Below, piece after piece: positions 23,558 through 35,682 of a DNA stretch of 64,000 nt. Every line of letters begins with the position of its first letter. Position 1 is the stretch's first letter. The DNA is from Hermatobates lingyangjiaoensis. Lineage: Eukaryota > Arthropoda > Insecta > Hemiptera > Hermatobatidae. The notes below the pieces were generated by a model. It did no database searches and was not told where the DNA came from. It saw only the letters and a list, made by a program, of their open reading frames with translations. The translations under genes and the position numbers were made by a program. Where the stretch lies: contig JAPFBL010000084.1 of assembly GCA_026182355.1 (NCBI GenBank), positions 13,907,501 to 13,971,500 on the forward strand, written 5' to 3'.

Positions 23558-24330
23558 GTTATGACAGGTTACTTTCGTCAAAATTTGCCTGTTATCCCAA
23601 GAGGAACTCGTGCTAAGTGGAAGGGTCCCTAATGAAGACGGAACTATTAAAATGAGCCCACTCTCAACAGTTTTCATCAGCTGAAGAATTAAAGAATAAA
23701 TTAAACATAGTTCATAACTTTCATAAACGAAAATGGATTTGTGTCAGATCTATCTTAGCACCAAAAAATGTTACTGTCAGAAACATCAACATCAACACAG
23801 CTACTTTAGCTACTGCCAGGCACTGCAACTGTTTACAAATCTGTAGCTGCAGTTAAAGATCGAAACTGTGTTGTACACTTGCCTGTAGAGTTTCTAAACT
23901 TCTCGTGCAAACAGGGGTCCCTCCAAAACTGGCACTAAAAGTAGGAGTTCCCATCATGTTGCTTCGAAACCTGGATCCACTAAAGCTTTGCAATGGGACA
24001 AGTTTAGTGACAAAGAAGTTTTTGCCACATGTCATAGAATCAAATATACTCACTGGATGCGGCACATCAGAAGATGTCTTCATACCAAGAATCCCCACAG
24101 ATATGCCCTTCCAATTCAAAAGAGTGCAATTCCCAATTCGCTTAAGTTTTGCCATGTCCATAAATAAGTCACAATAACAAACATTGAAAGTAGTAAGACT
24201 TTACTTGGAATAATTTTGCTTTTCACATGAACAACTGTATGTTAATTGTTCTAGAGTTGGCAGTTCTAAAAACCTGTTTGTTTTCACCCCAGGAGGAAAA
24301 ACAAAAAACATTGTGTACAAAGAAGCTTTG
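23558..24330 (+). pseudogene. Helitron helicase (PIF1-like) remnant
   Basis: Rolling-circle Helitrons encode a RepHel protein whose PIF1-type helicase ends this way. Pieces in order: FRQNLPVIPRGTRAK (about 23573-23617), RSILAPKNVTVRNIN, HLPVEFLN, then KVGVPIMLLRNLDPLKLCNG, RIPTDMPFQFKRVQFPIRLS, AMSINKSQ, QLYVNCSRV, and FVFTPGGKTKNIVYKEAL. It is broken by in-frame stops at AMSINKSQ-stop and after LYLE, and by a degenerate gap at 23620-23890. The Rep domain is not visible and no Helitron termini were assigned. Dead copy. Confidence 0.88.
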
Positions 24331-26150
24331 TTTTCAATTAAAAAATTTTTTTTTGTCTCTATAATAGTTCGGTATCTTATGTTTGAAATATAAACATATA
24401 TTATTTATTTGAATTTAGGGAAATTCTTATTCAAAAAACAACATATTTCACAACTGCACCATGCCTTTCTCATTCTCGAGTAACACCGGGTATTTCTGTT
24501 AGTATCAATTAAATATGTACGCAACAAAATTGTGTTCACTCTATACTATTTGATTCATACATGCTATTGTTTGATTTAAAACGTCGCTTCAAATTTTACG
24601 TACTTCATGCATTTTAGCATGAAGTACATACTGTTACTATTACTATTTTATACTAGTACATACTATTACTATTTTACGTACATACTGTTTAGCATGTTAA
24701 TTAGAAACATTACATCATGCTAGAATAACATGATAATTACTTTAATTCTTGGCCAATTCCACTTATGAAATAAAATATAGTTTTATTTTCCTATTAATTA
24801 AAACTATTATAAAATCATTTTGAAAAATTGTATATATTACTGTTAACAATAAGAGGAGAGATCAAATTTCAATTTTCATCCAGTGAAGGGATCGAACATT
24901 TTATTGAACAGAAGAATTTTTAAGCGTATTTTTTTATTTATTTAAAATTAAAGTACATTTTAATTTATCAATAAGATTATAACAACTAATGTAAACTTTA
25001 GTTATTTTTTTTAGTCAAAAATGTGATCATATGATGATAACTACACAATAAATTAATAATTTTATTTTCAGATGACGTAGAAAATAGATACAGTTGCTGC
25101 TGATTCTCTGTAAAATATCTGAAATCTCAAGATTGATCTGAAAAGAAACTTTACCTTCTTCATTAACACATAACAGATTTCTGATATGAATAATACCTTC
25201 TTAATCTGTTACACCCATTCAATTTATCATCTTTTTATAATTGAGAAACATTTAATTTAGTATTAATAAGTACTGCATATTTGTAATGTATATTACAAAT
25301 TGTAATGTATAATTATAATGTATTGTAATGTATGTATATATACATATGTCTTGCACTATTCTGCAAGAGATACATTGTAGAACAATTAAAATGTGGTGTA
25401 TGTTTTGCGACTGAATAATTAAGACGATAAATTTCAATTAAGAGCAAAAATTTAAATTAATCTTTACTCGTAGTTTACTTAATTTAGTATCAACATTTTC
25501 TAATAAAATTCAAACTTCTTGGAAATATGATATTAATACAAATAAGTTATTAGTGGTTGATAATCTGTTGGGTATAAAGTTATATTTTAAAGGAATGTAA
25601 ATCTCAATCATGATGGTTATTGTCAAGGACATTTATAAAGTTTGGAAGGTTAAATTTTATAACGGATAGCGTACGCTCAGTTTTTTGCACTCTTATAAGT
25701 ATTTTGAACTGCAATAGATTTTAAAATATTAATAGAACAGTAAATACAGTTTAATAGTGAATGTTAGTGTACATTTACTAACTAAATTTGATCATTTCCA
25801 TGATCAAAATATATTTAAAAATTACTAGTATTTTACTATTCTCAATTTTTTAAGCAAATGAATGCCTCAATATGTTTATGGTGCTAACTGTATGGGCATG
25901 GAGAATATATTCGAATATATAATGTTTAATTTTGAATAGATTACGTTATGAGGGATTATTACTGTTTGATTCTGAAATAAGGTGTAAAAGTAGAAAATCA
26001 TTTTAGGCAGATCAGCAGTTCATATAAATATTTCTAGTATTCACTATTAGTTTCAAAATTACGATTGGTTGAGGAATGAAGCTCTAGTATTTTTGGAGTT
26101 GCATGGACGCTGCAATAAGGAGAATTTAGTTTTCTAAGCGTTGGTAGACA
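24331..26150. other. AT-rich DNA with one small hairpin
   Basis: A perfect stem-loop lies at 24600-24627 (11-bp stem GTACTTCATGC, loop ATTTTA). Otherwise nothing recognised. Confidence 0.45.
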
Positions 26151-26299
26151 TCGCTGGCGTCGGAGCTGAATGGACCTCTCCCGTACCACTACGACACTTC
26201 TTCTCTTTGTCTCTGAGTAATCCGCGCGAGTTTTTTTGCAGCGTGCAGTTAGTAATAGTTATACTTTACGAACACAATTAGTACTAAGTTAACATCAAA

Positions 26300-26377
26300 A
26301 TGAGTATGGTAGAAGAATCGTACGACACCGGGGTCGTTCGCAAAGTGACCCGGAGGACAAGTTTTAAAATCGAAGAG
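26300..26377 (+). CDS. Candidate first coding exon of an unidentified gene
   Basis: ATG in the context ATCAAAATGAGT opens 26 codons (MSMVEESYDTGVVRKVTRRT, then SFKIEE) that end exactly at GAG|GTAATC, a plausible donor in phase 0. The upstream 150 bases are much richer in C and G, with several CpG (GGCGTCGGAGC, CCGCGCGAG), as expected for a 5' UTR or promoter in an AT-rich genome. Codons are more varied than in the surrounding random frames, and RRTSF resembles a basophilic kinase site. I do not recognise the protein and cannot place a second exon. It could instead be a noncoding leader with a chance ORF. Confidence 0.4.
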
Positions 26378-29300
26378 GTAATCACTGAATTTATATTTTA
26401 ACCAAATTATTTTCATTAACTAAACTTATAAAATAATATACATCATACTAATATGTTAATTAAAATAATAGTAATTACTTTTACTTTATCGTGATATACG
26501 TAGCTTAATTTGAATATATTTGTGTTTACTCATAGAATGAATGTACTCATTTGTTTAATATTCCAGTAGTAAATTTTATTTTAAACGTTTATTATTATTA
26601 TGTTTTACCATGTTCAGTTTTACCTGGGTAAAATATTAGAAAATTTATTTTTGTTTTTGGCAGAATTTCAAATTTCCTAAACTCTGACGTTCAATATTTG
26701 TTTAAATGTGTTTTATTATATATATATATATATATATACATATGTGTGTGGTTGTGTCTGTATGTATGTCTTTATGCATGTTTAAACTGTTTCTCTATTT
26801 ATCGACAAAAGTAATAGTAGATTTCCTTATCTGAGTGAGTTGTTCTCATTTCAGCTGTCGGATTTCTCAGAGTTTTCTTGATTCAAATGACATATTGTTC
26901 CAGTGAATTATATTAATAACTTATAAGAAACATAAAACCTCAAAAAACAAAGAAATATGTTTTTCATTTTAGAGAAATACGACCTACGCAATATTTCATA
27001 AAAACTTCATTTCATTGTTATTATTAATTATTCTTTTTGACACTTTTACTCCTTTCAAAAAGTAAATTTGTTGTTATTTCTGTGAAATGAACTTCTCAAA
27101 AGTACCGTTTCAATTATAGCAAGTTTCGATTAGACCAACTCTATTTTTTTTTATTTTTAAATGTAAAAAATATAAAATTTAAGAAAACGTATTAGTACCA
27201 AAAAAATATCTCTATTTGCAGAAGTACTTTTCTTCAGAACTGCTATTTTTTTTGAAATTGATTAAATTTCTTGTTGGTGTTGATTATACAGGTAGGACAG
27301 ACACGCTCTGGCTTATAGCAATGTTTAGAGCATTCTTACAGTTTTCCTCAATTGTCGGAGATTAGAGAATAGAGGATGTTTCATTTTTATAAATACCCTG
27401 TATTCCACCGTTTCTGAAACGTTTACATATCATTGACTTCTTTTACAAAAATGTATAACTATTCTTTACTATTTACCACATATTCTACAATTTTTTAGAT
27501 ATTTTAGATCTTTAAATTTTATTTTAGTAACTGTAATGAGCTTTTTTAATTTATTTTCTCTTTATGATAATTACAAACAAAGATTTTTTTAAGAATATAA
27601 CAAATATTTATAAATAGGATACGATTCAACAATATAAATTAAAATTATAGTAATCCCCACATAACTAGTGATTTGAATGGGGTTCAACTCTAATATTTCA
27701 CAGTACTTATCAATAGAAATCAATACTTTGATCTTAGTACTCATGATTTTTTAGTTACTGATATAATGTCAGTTTTTCTTAACATAAAACTACTATATTC
27801 AATGTAATAGTTAATTCCATTAATCCTTCAATAGTCCATCAAGCACTTCTACAAAGAAGTGACATCAATGTATTTATTTCTTTAGCCATCCTTTGACATG
27901 AATAATAGCTTTTATATCTTCACTTATTACGTAAACAACCTTAAACCTATTGAAGAACGCTTTAGGATTGCGTGCTAAAATGTAGCCTACAATATATATG
28001 CCTTGCATTGCCTACAACATAATGCTGTAATAAACTGACTTGGTTAAGTCATCTACAACAAAATTATGACAGTGCTTATTAATTTAATATACTTAAAAAG
28101 AACTTCAAGGTGTAGGGTACAGATGAAATTTGATTGGAAGTGAAAATGGTCTGTTTACTCCATAATGAATACGAATGGGATAAGGAGGAAATAAAACTCC
28201 AAGGAGATAGGAGATATCCTTGGTGCAGTTGGAAGTGTCAGTAGTACTGTCAATCTTTTGATTACGCTGCATAGTTAATGTGGATACTCACCACAACACG
28301 CTAACTTTATAAGTAAATATATTAATTAAGTAAATATATGTCGTTTTAAAAAGATTAAATAAATATATTTGAGAAATACATTCATAAGCATCTAATTCTT
28401 CATTTTACCTAGCCTGTTACTTCTAGTTACATAATGTTTCAGTTGAATCTAAACATTATGTAACAGGCACATCTAAATTTGTCAAGGTTTGTTGAAAACC
28501 GTAGCTGATTGAAATATGTCTTAAGTTGATTTCAAATAAATGATTGCCCTTTCGAATCAATAAATTATTTCAAAAAGTAATTTATTAACAATTTGTAATA
28601 ATTTACATTGCACCAGAGTAAATGGACTGTAATAAATCAGCTATTTATGATTTATTTATTATGTTTTTTTTTTATTTTAAGATAGCTGAATAACAACTAT
28701 TTTAAACATTAAAATTTGATAAATTATTATTAAGAATAATCAATCATGGAATTAAGGCCAGTTTTGTTTAACTTTGACTGATACTGGATAAGGCGAAGCT
28801 GATGAGATGTAGAGCTGTTATTCTTGGTTTTGGGCGTGACGTTCGGTTTGGGTCCGACGGCAAATATAGCCCTGGTATAACTCAGGGAAGCCACTCCAAG
28901 TTCTTAGTGATTCCTATCTCTAGTTACTGCTACAGCTACAATGCTCCCATTAATTTTCTTCTGCCTAGTCATAAATCTATTTTATTTTTACAGAATGCCT
29001 TAAGTAATTATATACACATGTTCATAATTTGTTAAAATCTTTTTTTATTTACGCAATACAATTATAAATATGATATATTTCTTGAAACATTAATTATAGG
29101 TTTGAAATACTGGTTTATTATATAGTAAATTAGATTTAATTATGGTATTCAAATATTAATGTTTTTTTTTCTAATCATAAAGAATATTTTTAAATGATCT
29201 AAAAAAATAAAAACAGTAAGAAAGTCACAGTCTCTATAAAAGAGACTATATTTTAGTATTATTTAAATAAGACATAAACATTGCACATAAGTTGACATCA

Positions 29301-30029
29301 TAAAACAAGAATCGAGTTGATATTATTTGCTGTAATTTTAGACTGCAATTAGTGTCTATAAGGCAGCTCAAGCTGGTCGCGTGCAATGATGCTTCGAGCT
29401 CCTAGAAGGTTATCCTCTTCCTCAGGAAGCAGAGTTTTAAGGATGCAGCATCAAGTATTTGGTTAGTTAGAAATGGTTGGTGTCTTGCTTTCTCCTTTCT
29501 GAAAACCGATAGGAGTTTGTTTATGATCCAATTTAAATTGCCAAACAACCGAATTCGATTGCGTACATTTTTATTTATTTATAACATTCATTGCTTTTGT
29601 TATCAACTTAGGCTAATAGGACAGCTTTCATATCTGTACCAGTCGTTTATAAATGAAACAAACAATGTTTGATAAACTTGAATCAAGCTTACTCGGAAAT
29701 ATAATTCCCTTGTAGGCGACAAGGATCAGTCTTAACCAAGTATTTTGGAATATATAATTTGTCTTAGCAATGTCTTTGTTAGCCGTCCCCATGTGAGTTA
29801 TGCATTAGGTACTGTTAAAGGAAAGCAGTCTGTTTGACTGCTGCCATGACCGATCATTCTTATTATTTGTAGACATATTATGATTTCAGTAGCGGCTAAT
29901 GTTATATATTAAATTTCAGCATTGGTGACAGAAGCGGTTATATTTACAACAGATTAAAATAGTTTCAGGCCAACTTAGATGATATAGACTAGTAGGCGAC
30001 GAGTAGATTTAGAAAAAATTATATTAGGC
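26378..30029. other. AT-rich DNA, possibly intron of the 26.3-kb gene
   Basis: Contains a (TA)n tract at about 26719-26740 and an imperfect hairpin (28412-28439 against 28451-28468) whose stem repeats GCCTGTTAC and ATAATGTTT around a 10-base insertion. A GC-richer patch lies at 28790-28930 with no recognisable protein. Confidence 0.4.
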
Positions 30030-30760
30030 TGAGGGATTAAGCAAGTATAATGGAACTCCATATAAAAAGGAGTGAAACTAAATATATGCTCTCGTCAAGT
30101 AGGAATATTGTGTGGAAAGAAGAGATAGAAAGTGGGGGAAAATATTTTGGCCATGGGAAGGACTTTAAATATCTAAAATCCCTGCTAACAAAAATAACGA
30201 GGTTTCACAAGAAGTTAAAGCAAGAATTGTCTCAGGGGACAGATGTTATTTTGCCCTCCAATAGCTACTCAGGTCCCGTAATATAGTTGCAAATCCAAAC
30301 TCTTAATATATAAAACAGTCATTTGCCCAATAGCAACTTATGGCCCAAAGACTTGGTCCTTGATGGTGAATGATGAAGGTGCTCTGAGCAAAAGGTGCTT
30401 TGAAGGATCTTCGGGGAAATATACTCAAATGAACTTTGGCGAATTCGTACAAACTATAAGTTTGGGACCTGTTTGCCCCACCAGGCATTCTAAGCGTAAT
30501 AAAAGGGCGAGTCCGATGGTTGGAGCATGTTGTAAGGATGAGCGAGAATAGGGTCCCGAAGATTGTGATGGGCAGACATCCTGATGGGAGAAGAAGGCGA
30601 GGAAGACCCAGAGGGAGGTGGCTGGATGATGTCCGGCATGACCTGAGAGGATGGGTGTTCGCTTCTATGGAGGAGAGTACAGAACAGAGATGAATAGAGG
30701 AGTGTTGTTTTGGAGGCCAGAAAGCTACACAAGTTGTAGCTCCGTGAATAATAATATATT
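30030..30760 (+). pseudogene. Non-LTR retrotransposon ORF2 C-terminal remnant
   Basis: Pieces in several frames match a familiar LINE tail: HIKRSETKYML and FKYLKSLLT (30050-30200), VICPIATYGPKTWSL (30318-30362), then RVRWLEHVVRMSENRVPK (30503-30556) and GRRRRGRPRGRWLDDVRHDL (30583-30642). It ends in GTAGCTCCGTGAATAATAAT, a typical short-repeat 3' end. Multiple frameshifts and a 5' truncation make it inactive. Clade not assigned. Confidence 0.85.
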
Positions 30761-31323
30761 TAATTAACCAGGGTAATTTAAATCAAACAAACAGAAAAGT
30801 TATTTTTTACATCAACATTTGAAACAAAATACATCAAAAGATATTTTTTTAAGTTTAAATTGATCTAGAAGCTATAGAGTTTTTAGTGAAGTTACAAAGA
30901 TTGATGGTTCAAGACCTGATTAAAATTTGGAAGGGTAAGCTCAAGGAAAGGGAATATCTACTAGTTCCAAAGTGTGACTCTTATGAATATCAGTCATTTT
31001 TAATTATTACTATAACCTACTTAGAGTGATATAATAAGGCTATAGAAGTTCTATAGTGATTGGAATTAGAAGGGTAAACTAAGTGAATATATCAATCATG
31101 AAAATGAGAATAACCTTTGAAACCTGTGTTTTACTTTATTTTGAGGGTTAGCTGAAAGCATTAAATCGACCGCTGGGGAAGTCTGTTATTACGAGACACA
31201 AGAGTGGGGGAGATAAATGACTCAAGCATATTCCCATGTATGTGTCAGCTGATACGAGTGACTCTAATTTGACTCAAACCCTCCATGGCATTATACTCAA
31301 TGTTTAACGCCAGCGTAAAATTA
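30761..31323. other. AT-rich DNA, nothing recognised
   Basis: No ORF, RNA or repeat boundary seen between the LINE remnant and repeat copy 3. Confidence 0.4.
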
Positions 31324-33239
31324 TTTTTACTTTATAATAAGTAAAGTATAGTAATCGTGAAAAAATTCGATCTCGAGATTTTGACGGAATTATATGTTTT
31401 GAGGTCTCAGAAGTCGTTTTATGAAGTTTTTTCGATGATGTCCATGTGTATGTGAGTGCGTGGGTGAGCATGTATCCAAAGTTTGTGGCCACGCTACGGT
31501 CCACAATCTTTGATGGATCAAATTGATATTTTACATAAAAATGGGTCTCATAGTGTAGATCAGCCCTATTGTTTGAGAGAATACTTGATGGAAAAAGTTA
31601 CTTTTTTTGTCAAAAACCTGTTGTTAGAGATTTTTTTCTCCCAAACTACCAATTCTTGACCCTTCAAAATTTTGATATTATCATTAAGTTTACAAAAGCA
31701 ACAACCGAAAAATATCATCAAATTTTTAAAACAACAGGGATTATATTTTTTTCAATAAAATGTAAAAATTTTGACTTATACTTCAATCTGAAAGCTTTTG
31801 AGAGCGATACAAGCCATACCGTTTAACGGAAAAAATGAGACTATACCTATAAATAGAACTATATGTGAAAGATGAGATGAGATAATATTTTTCAAAATTG
31901 ATTCGCTTAAGGGGTGTTACAGTATAGTTTCTTTTTTCATAAAAAGTTTCTTTAACACTAAACGGCTCATTAAAAAACCATGAAAATTTGACCAAAAATT
32001 TAGCAAGCAATGAGCAATTTATAAAAAAAAATCATGAAATTTCAATCACGACAAAGAGCAATAAAGCTATAAAAACTGTTTGTTTATCCTAGACTAAGGG
32101 ATCACCAGCTATACTTGTCGAATTTTTGATATTTTTTTACATTGTTTACATTGACTTAGACATTTCTTGAGTGAATCCACTGAAATAAACTTGATGTTTA
32201 TAATGGAAAATTTAAATAATTTATTGACTTTTATGAGTTATAAAAGGAATAATATTTTTACATGTAAAAAATCACTGCCAATGAACTTAAATTTCTGTTG
32301 TTTTCCATGTTATGATAGATTTGTTTCACAAAACGCTCTAATCAATCTATATATTGCACTTTTGAACAATCTTAATATCAGTCGTAAATTGTTTTGTGTT
32401 TATGAATCATACAATCTTTGGGTAATAATGAAGTGTGAGTAATGGTCTCTTTCCTCAAGAATGAGGAGTTATGTTTGTTGACAAATATCCAGTTTTATCA
32501 CTATTCTAGTCTAATAGTTAATATCTATTATTTTTAGGAATTTCAAGCTTCCAGCTACAAAAGTTTAAATTATACTGAATAGCCGGCTTTGACATTGATC
32601 TGAGTATGTGAAACTGACTAATTACTAATATATTTTTTCTCAATATACATTCATTCACAGTAACCTTAAAACAGAGTACGAATTGAAACAGAGCACACAG
32701 GAAAAAAACAACACTCCCTCACAGTGAATTGGTACTTCAAATGGAAGGAAAAGTGATTTTTATTAATTACTAGGAAACCATAATATTCCCAGTATAATAA
32801 TTCTATAAACACCAAAAATGTAAAACTTAATTCAAAATTGAAAACATTCTTTGAAGAGTATTAAATATAACTATCCTACATCTTAAATTAGAAATTATCT
32901 TAAAACGGCATTTTTTCTTACATATTTCTTACATTTTTGAAATAAAATAGGAGTATTTTCAAGTTTTAAATTGGATACTTTGTTTTAAATCTTTAGTGTA
33001 GAAGGAGGTCAGATCCTATGATTATAATGGATCTGATATCTACAATGTAGAACTATGTAAGAGCTATTTGAACAAAAGCCTTGTTCACCTGTAAGAGATT
33101 ATTTACTAACACGAAATCTACCTTTTAACTTTTAAAAAATATTACTACTGCTGTATTAATACTAATTATATTATGTAGTTAGTTATACTAATAATATTAT
33201 ATGCATCAGTGGTGTGATATACAAAAAGAAGCCTAAATA

Positions 33240-33276
33240 CGTATATATATATACATATATATACATATATATATAC

Positions 33277-33329
<53 letters not shown>

Positions 33330-33500
33330 TTCATATATACATATATATGCAGTTGGGTTTTTGACTCTGACGAAGACCGCTTGCTATGGTTGAAAGATCT
33401 TAGTCTTGTTTTCCCATTTTGTTATTGTGGTTTGATCATTGATTGTTATTTTACGTGTTTATGTGAAATCTTTATATATATATATATATATATATATTGA
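33240..33500. repeat. (TA)n microsatellite enclosing a Penelope terminal-repeat copy
   Basis: Long TATATACATATATA tracts on both sides of a 120-bp solo terminal repeat (GTTGGGTTTTTGACTCTGAC to TTATGTGAAATC). The arrangement matches 11.5 and 58.0 kb. Confidence 0.8.
33363..33405 (+). ncRNA. Hammerhead ribozyme motif (Penelope terminal repeat)
   Basis: Stem I GACU/AGUC, core CUGACGA at 33367-33373, stem II closing with ACCG/UGGU, GAA, then a tiny AGAUCU stem III and U as the expected cleavage-site base. All invariant core bases are present. Penelope-like elements are known to carry type I hammerheads with short stem III. Self-cleavage is untested. Confidence 0.65.
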
Positions 33501-33661
33501 TAAGTGGATCAATCACTATCTGTACTACCTCTAGGGATCAAAACTAATATCTGCCATCTAGACATTTATATTATGCCTAAATGGGACATTATATATTATA
33601 TACCCAAGAAGTATGATATTATATTTACTCATAGTAAAGTTGAGTGTAGGCCACTCCAGAT

Positions 33662-34709
33662 TTTTTTGAGTTGGTGCTGGTAGAGGTATTTGGTTGATGG
33701 CCTTAATAAAACCTCCACAGCCTTGGCAGTTTTAGTTTGATTGTTTATTAAAAAAAATAATATATTTGTTAAGAGAAATATTCTAAGCTTTTTTTTTCCA
33801 TACAAGTACGACAAATTTATGCTGGGACACAAAGGATGTCCAGACGAGTATTAATGTGTTTATATTATACAAATATAGAGTACAATGTAAATCTCTAGTT
33901 GTGGACTATTCTTTAGAACTTCATTTAGGTATATTTAATGTATAGATTTTAATTTTTTTTACTTTTGAATAGTTATAATCATCAAAAATACTTGAGAAAC
34001 TGTTTTGAACTCAACCATTTAAAACTCAAATACACTACATTTTACATTGTAATAAATTTTAATCCTAAAATGCAATTTCTAGTATTAAGGTATATAAGTC
34101 AAATTTAACTTTCAGTATTATCTTTACATTTCATTGAACAATAATTAAGTTAAAATTAAAGAAATTAAGTTTAAACTAAATCTTAAACACATTTGTTTTT
34201 GGACATTTGTTTGAATTTCTTGTCTTTATAAGTACGTGTCTGTCAAGAAACGAACGGTAAATAAAAATATTTATAATCTATACCTTGGCATTGTCTTCTT
34301 GGTGAGATCATTTGTCAAAGTGAATATTACAGACAGTCCATTAGTCAAATATCAGGACAAAGTGTGGAGTTAAATCAAAAGGTGTGAGACTTTTAAATTT
34401 GTGTAACAGTAAACCTTTATATTATACTAAGTTTTATTCGAATATAAATTCAATCAATTGTTACTCTTGTAAGAAAAAAAACAGTAATTTTTTTAGCCAT
34501 ATCTGTAAAAGGGTAATACCAAAAATAACTATTATGATGGATGAAGGAATAGAAAAGAACTATTTTCTTTGAACCTTGAACTGGCCTACCAGTGGCAATT
34601 TTTCAACAACTTAAGTTTATAATGATTAATGTTCATATTAAATAAATTATGGTTTAAATTAAATAAATTAATTATATGAAAAAGCCTTATTGATTAAGTA
34701 ATGTATTAA

Positions 34710-34710
<1 letters not shown>
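33662..34710. other. AT-rich DNA, nothing recognised
   Basis: Open frames at 33629-33832 and 34384-34572 are short, AT-driven and partly inside repeats; not supported. Confidence 0.4.
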
Positions 34711-34754
<44 letters not shown>

Positions 34755-34990
34755 AATAAATAAATTCAAAACGAAGGAAACACACAGAAAGACACAGACA
34801 TAACTCACATCGATATTTCGACCATCGTCGTCATCAGGAGGTGCGAAGAGCGAAGAGTCCCGCAGGAAGACAGGAAGTCTTCCTGCGGGACTCTTCGCTC
34901 TTCGCACCTCCTGATGACGACGATGGTCGAAATATCGATGTGAGTTATGTCTGTGTCTTTCTGTGTGTTTCCTTCGTTTTGAATTTATTT
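34711..34990. repeat. (TA)n tract followed by a palindrome with 113-bp arms
   Basis: (TA)n at about 34711-34746, then arms 34758-34870 and 34878-34990 that are exact inverted copies as far as I can check, around the 7-bp spacer CAGGAAG. Both strands therefore read the same frame, containing FAPPDDDDGRNIDVSYVCVF. Each arm holds a hammerhead-like core, on the plus strand at 34911-34932 and the minus strand at 34837-34816. It looks like a recent head-to-head duplication of a short element. Confidence 0.92.
34911..34932 (+). ncRNA. Hammerhead-like core in the palindrome (mirrored at 34816-34837, minus)
   Basis: CUGAUGA, a GAC-GAUG-GUC stem II, then GAAA. The following bases (UAUCGAUGUGAG) would place G where cleavage needs A, C or U, so activity is doubtful. 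GAG/CUC could form a short stem I. Confidence 0.4.
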
Positions 34991-35043
34991 TATTTTAAAA
35001 AAGTCCGCTGGACCGTTTATTTTAATTGTATATATACATATAT

Positions 35044-35270
35044 GACAAGATTTCACAATAAACACGTGAAACAACAATCAATGTTCAAACCAAATAAGAA
35101 ATGGGAAAAAAAGACTAAGATCTTTCAACCGTAACCAGCGGTTTTCGTCAGTGTCAAAAACCCAACTGACGCACAAGATACAGAAACTTCATGGTGAGGG
35201 GTTCAGAGGAGTGGGAGGGAAGAGTGGTATTTCAAAAGGGTGTAAAATGCAGGAAACGACAATAGTCCAG
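35044..35270 (-). repeat. Penelope terminal repeat, left copy
   Basis: ACAAGATTTCACAATAAACA to about 35270, matching 39401 onwards. A hammerhead region on the minus strand (35155-35113) has core CUGACGA and GAA, but one stem I pair is broken (GACA against AGUC). Confidence 0.85.
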
Positions 35271-35339
35271 GGAGGGATGTTTGGGAAAACAAAGGAGTAC
35301 AGTAGGAAAAAGTAAAAAACTATTAAGTCAACCCTCTTA

Positions 35340-35680
35340 GATGAGGTTATTGTCCTCCTCAAGACTGAGTCAAGTTTGAAAAGTTCGTTACTAATGTTTT
35401 TAATTTTTGATCTCTTAAATTTAATCAGAGAGGATTCGATAATATTTCTTAACGCATCGATTTTTTCATAGGTAATAACTTTAGCTCCGGTCCAATCAAT
35501 ATGATGATTTTCATTATTTATCTGCAATAATAAAACATTTTTTTCTTTCCTGTCTACTTACGTTTTGTTGGTGTGGTTTTACATGTGTCCTTAAAGATTT
35601 ACCTGTTTGACCAATATAAATGTTATGGCAATTTTTGCAAGGGGTTTTATAAATACCACCGGACTCCATTTCCCTGGGAT
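35340..35680 (-). pseudogene. Penelope-like GIY-YIG endonuclease domain
   Basis: Reads GGIYKTPCKNCHNIYIGQTG, then KSLRTHVK: the GIY and YIG pair (GIY...IYIG) with the Cys-x2-Cys seen in Penelope endonucleases, followed downstream by HHIDWTGAKVITYEKIDALR and LRNIIESSLIKFKRSKI, the usual C-terminal block. A stop separates the two parts near 35530. GIY-YIG enzymes nick the target DNA for integration. Confidence 0.88.
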
Positions 35681-35682
35681 AG

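Larger units (their letters stand above)
31324..33661 (+). mobile_element. Hairpin-ended repeat family, copy 3 with insertions
   Basis: The left end TTTTTACTTTATAATAAGTAAAG and right end ATTTACTCATAGTAAAGTTG plus AGTGTAGGCCACTCCAGA frame a copy swollen to 2.3 kb. Its 3' part is interrupted by (TA)n tracts (33240-33350 and 33473-33497) surrounding a Penelope terminal repeat (33352-33472). Sequence resumes with TTGATAAGTGGATCAATCAC as in copy 4. Confidence 0.8.

Noticed and set aside
23853..24161. Minus-strand 102-codon gene
   Set aside because: Antisense shadow of the Helitron helicase remnant.
34668..35134. Two near-identical proteins on opposite strands
   Set aside because: They are the two arms of one palindrome read in the same frame; no sign of a real protein.
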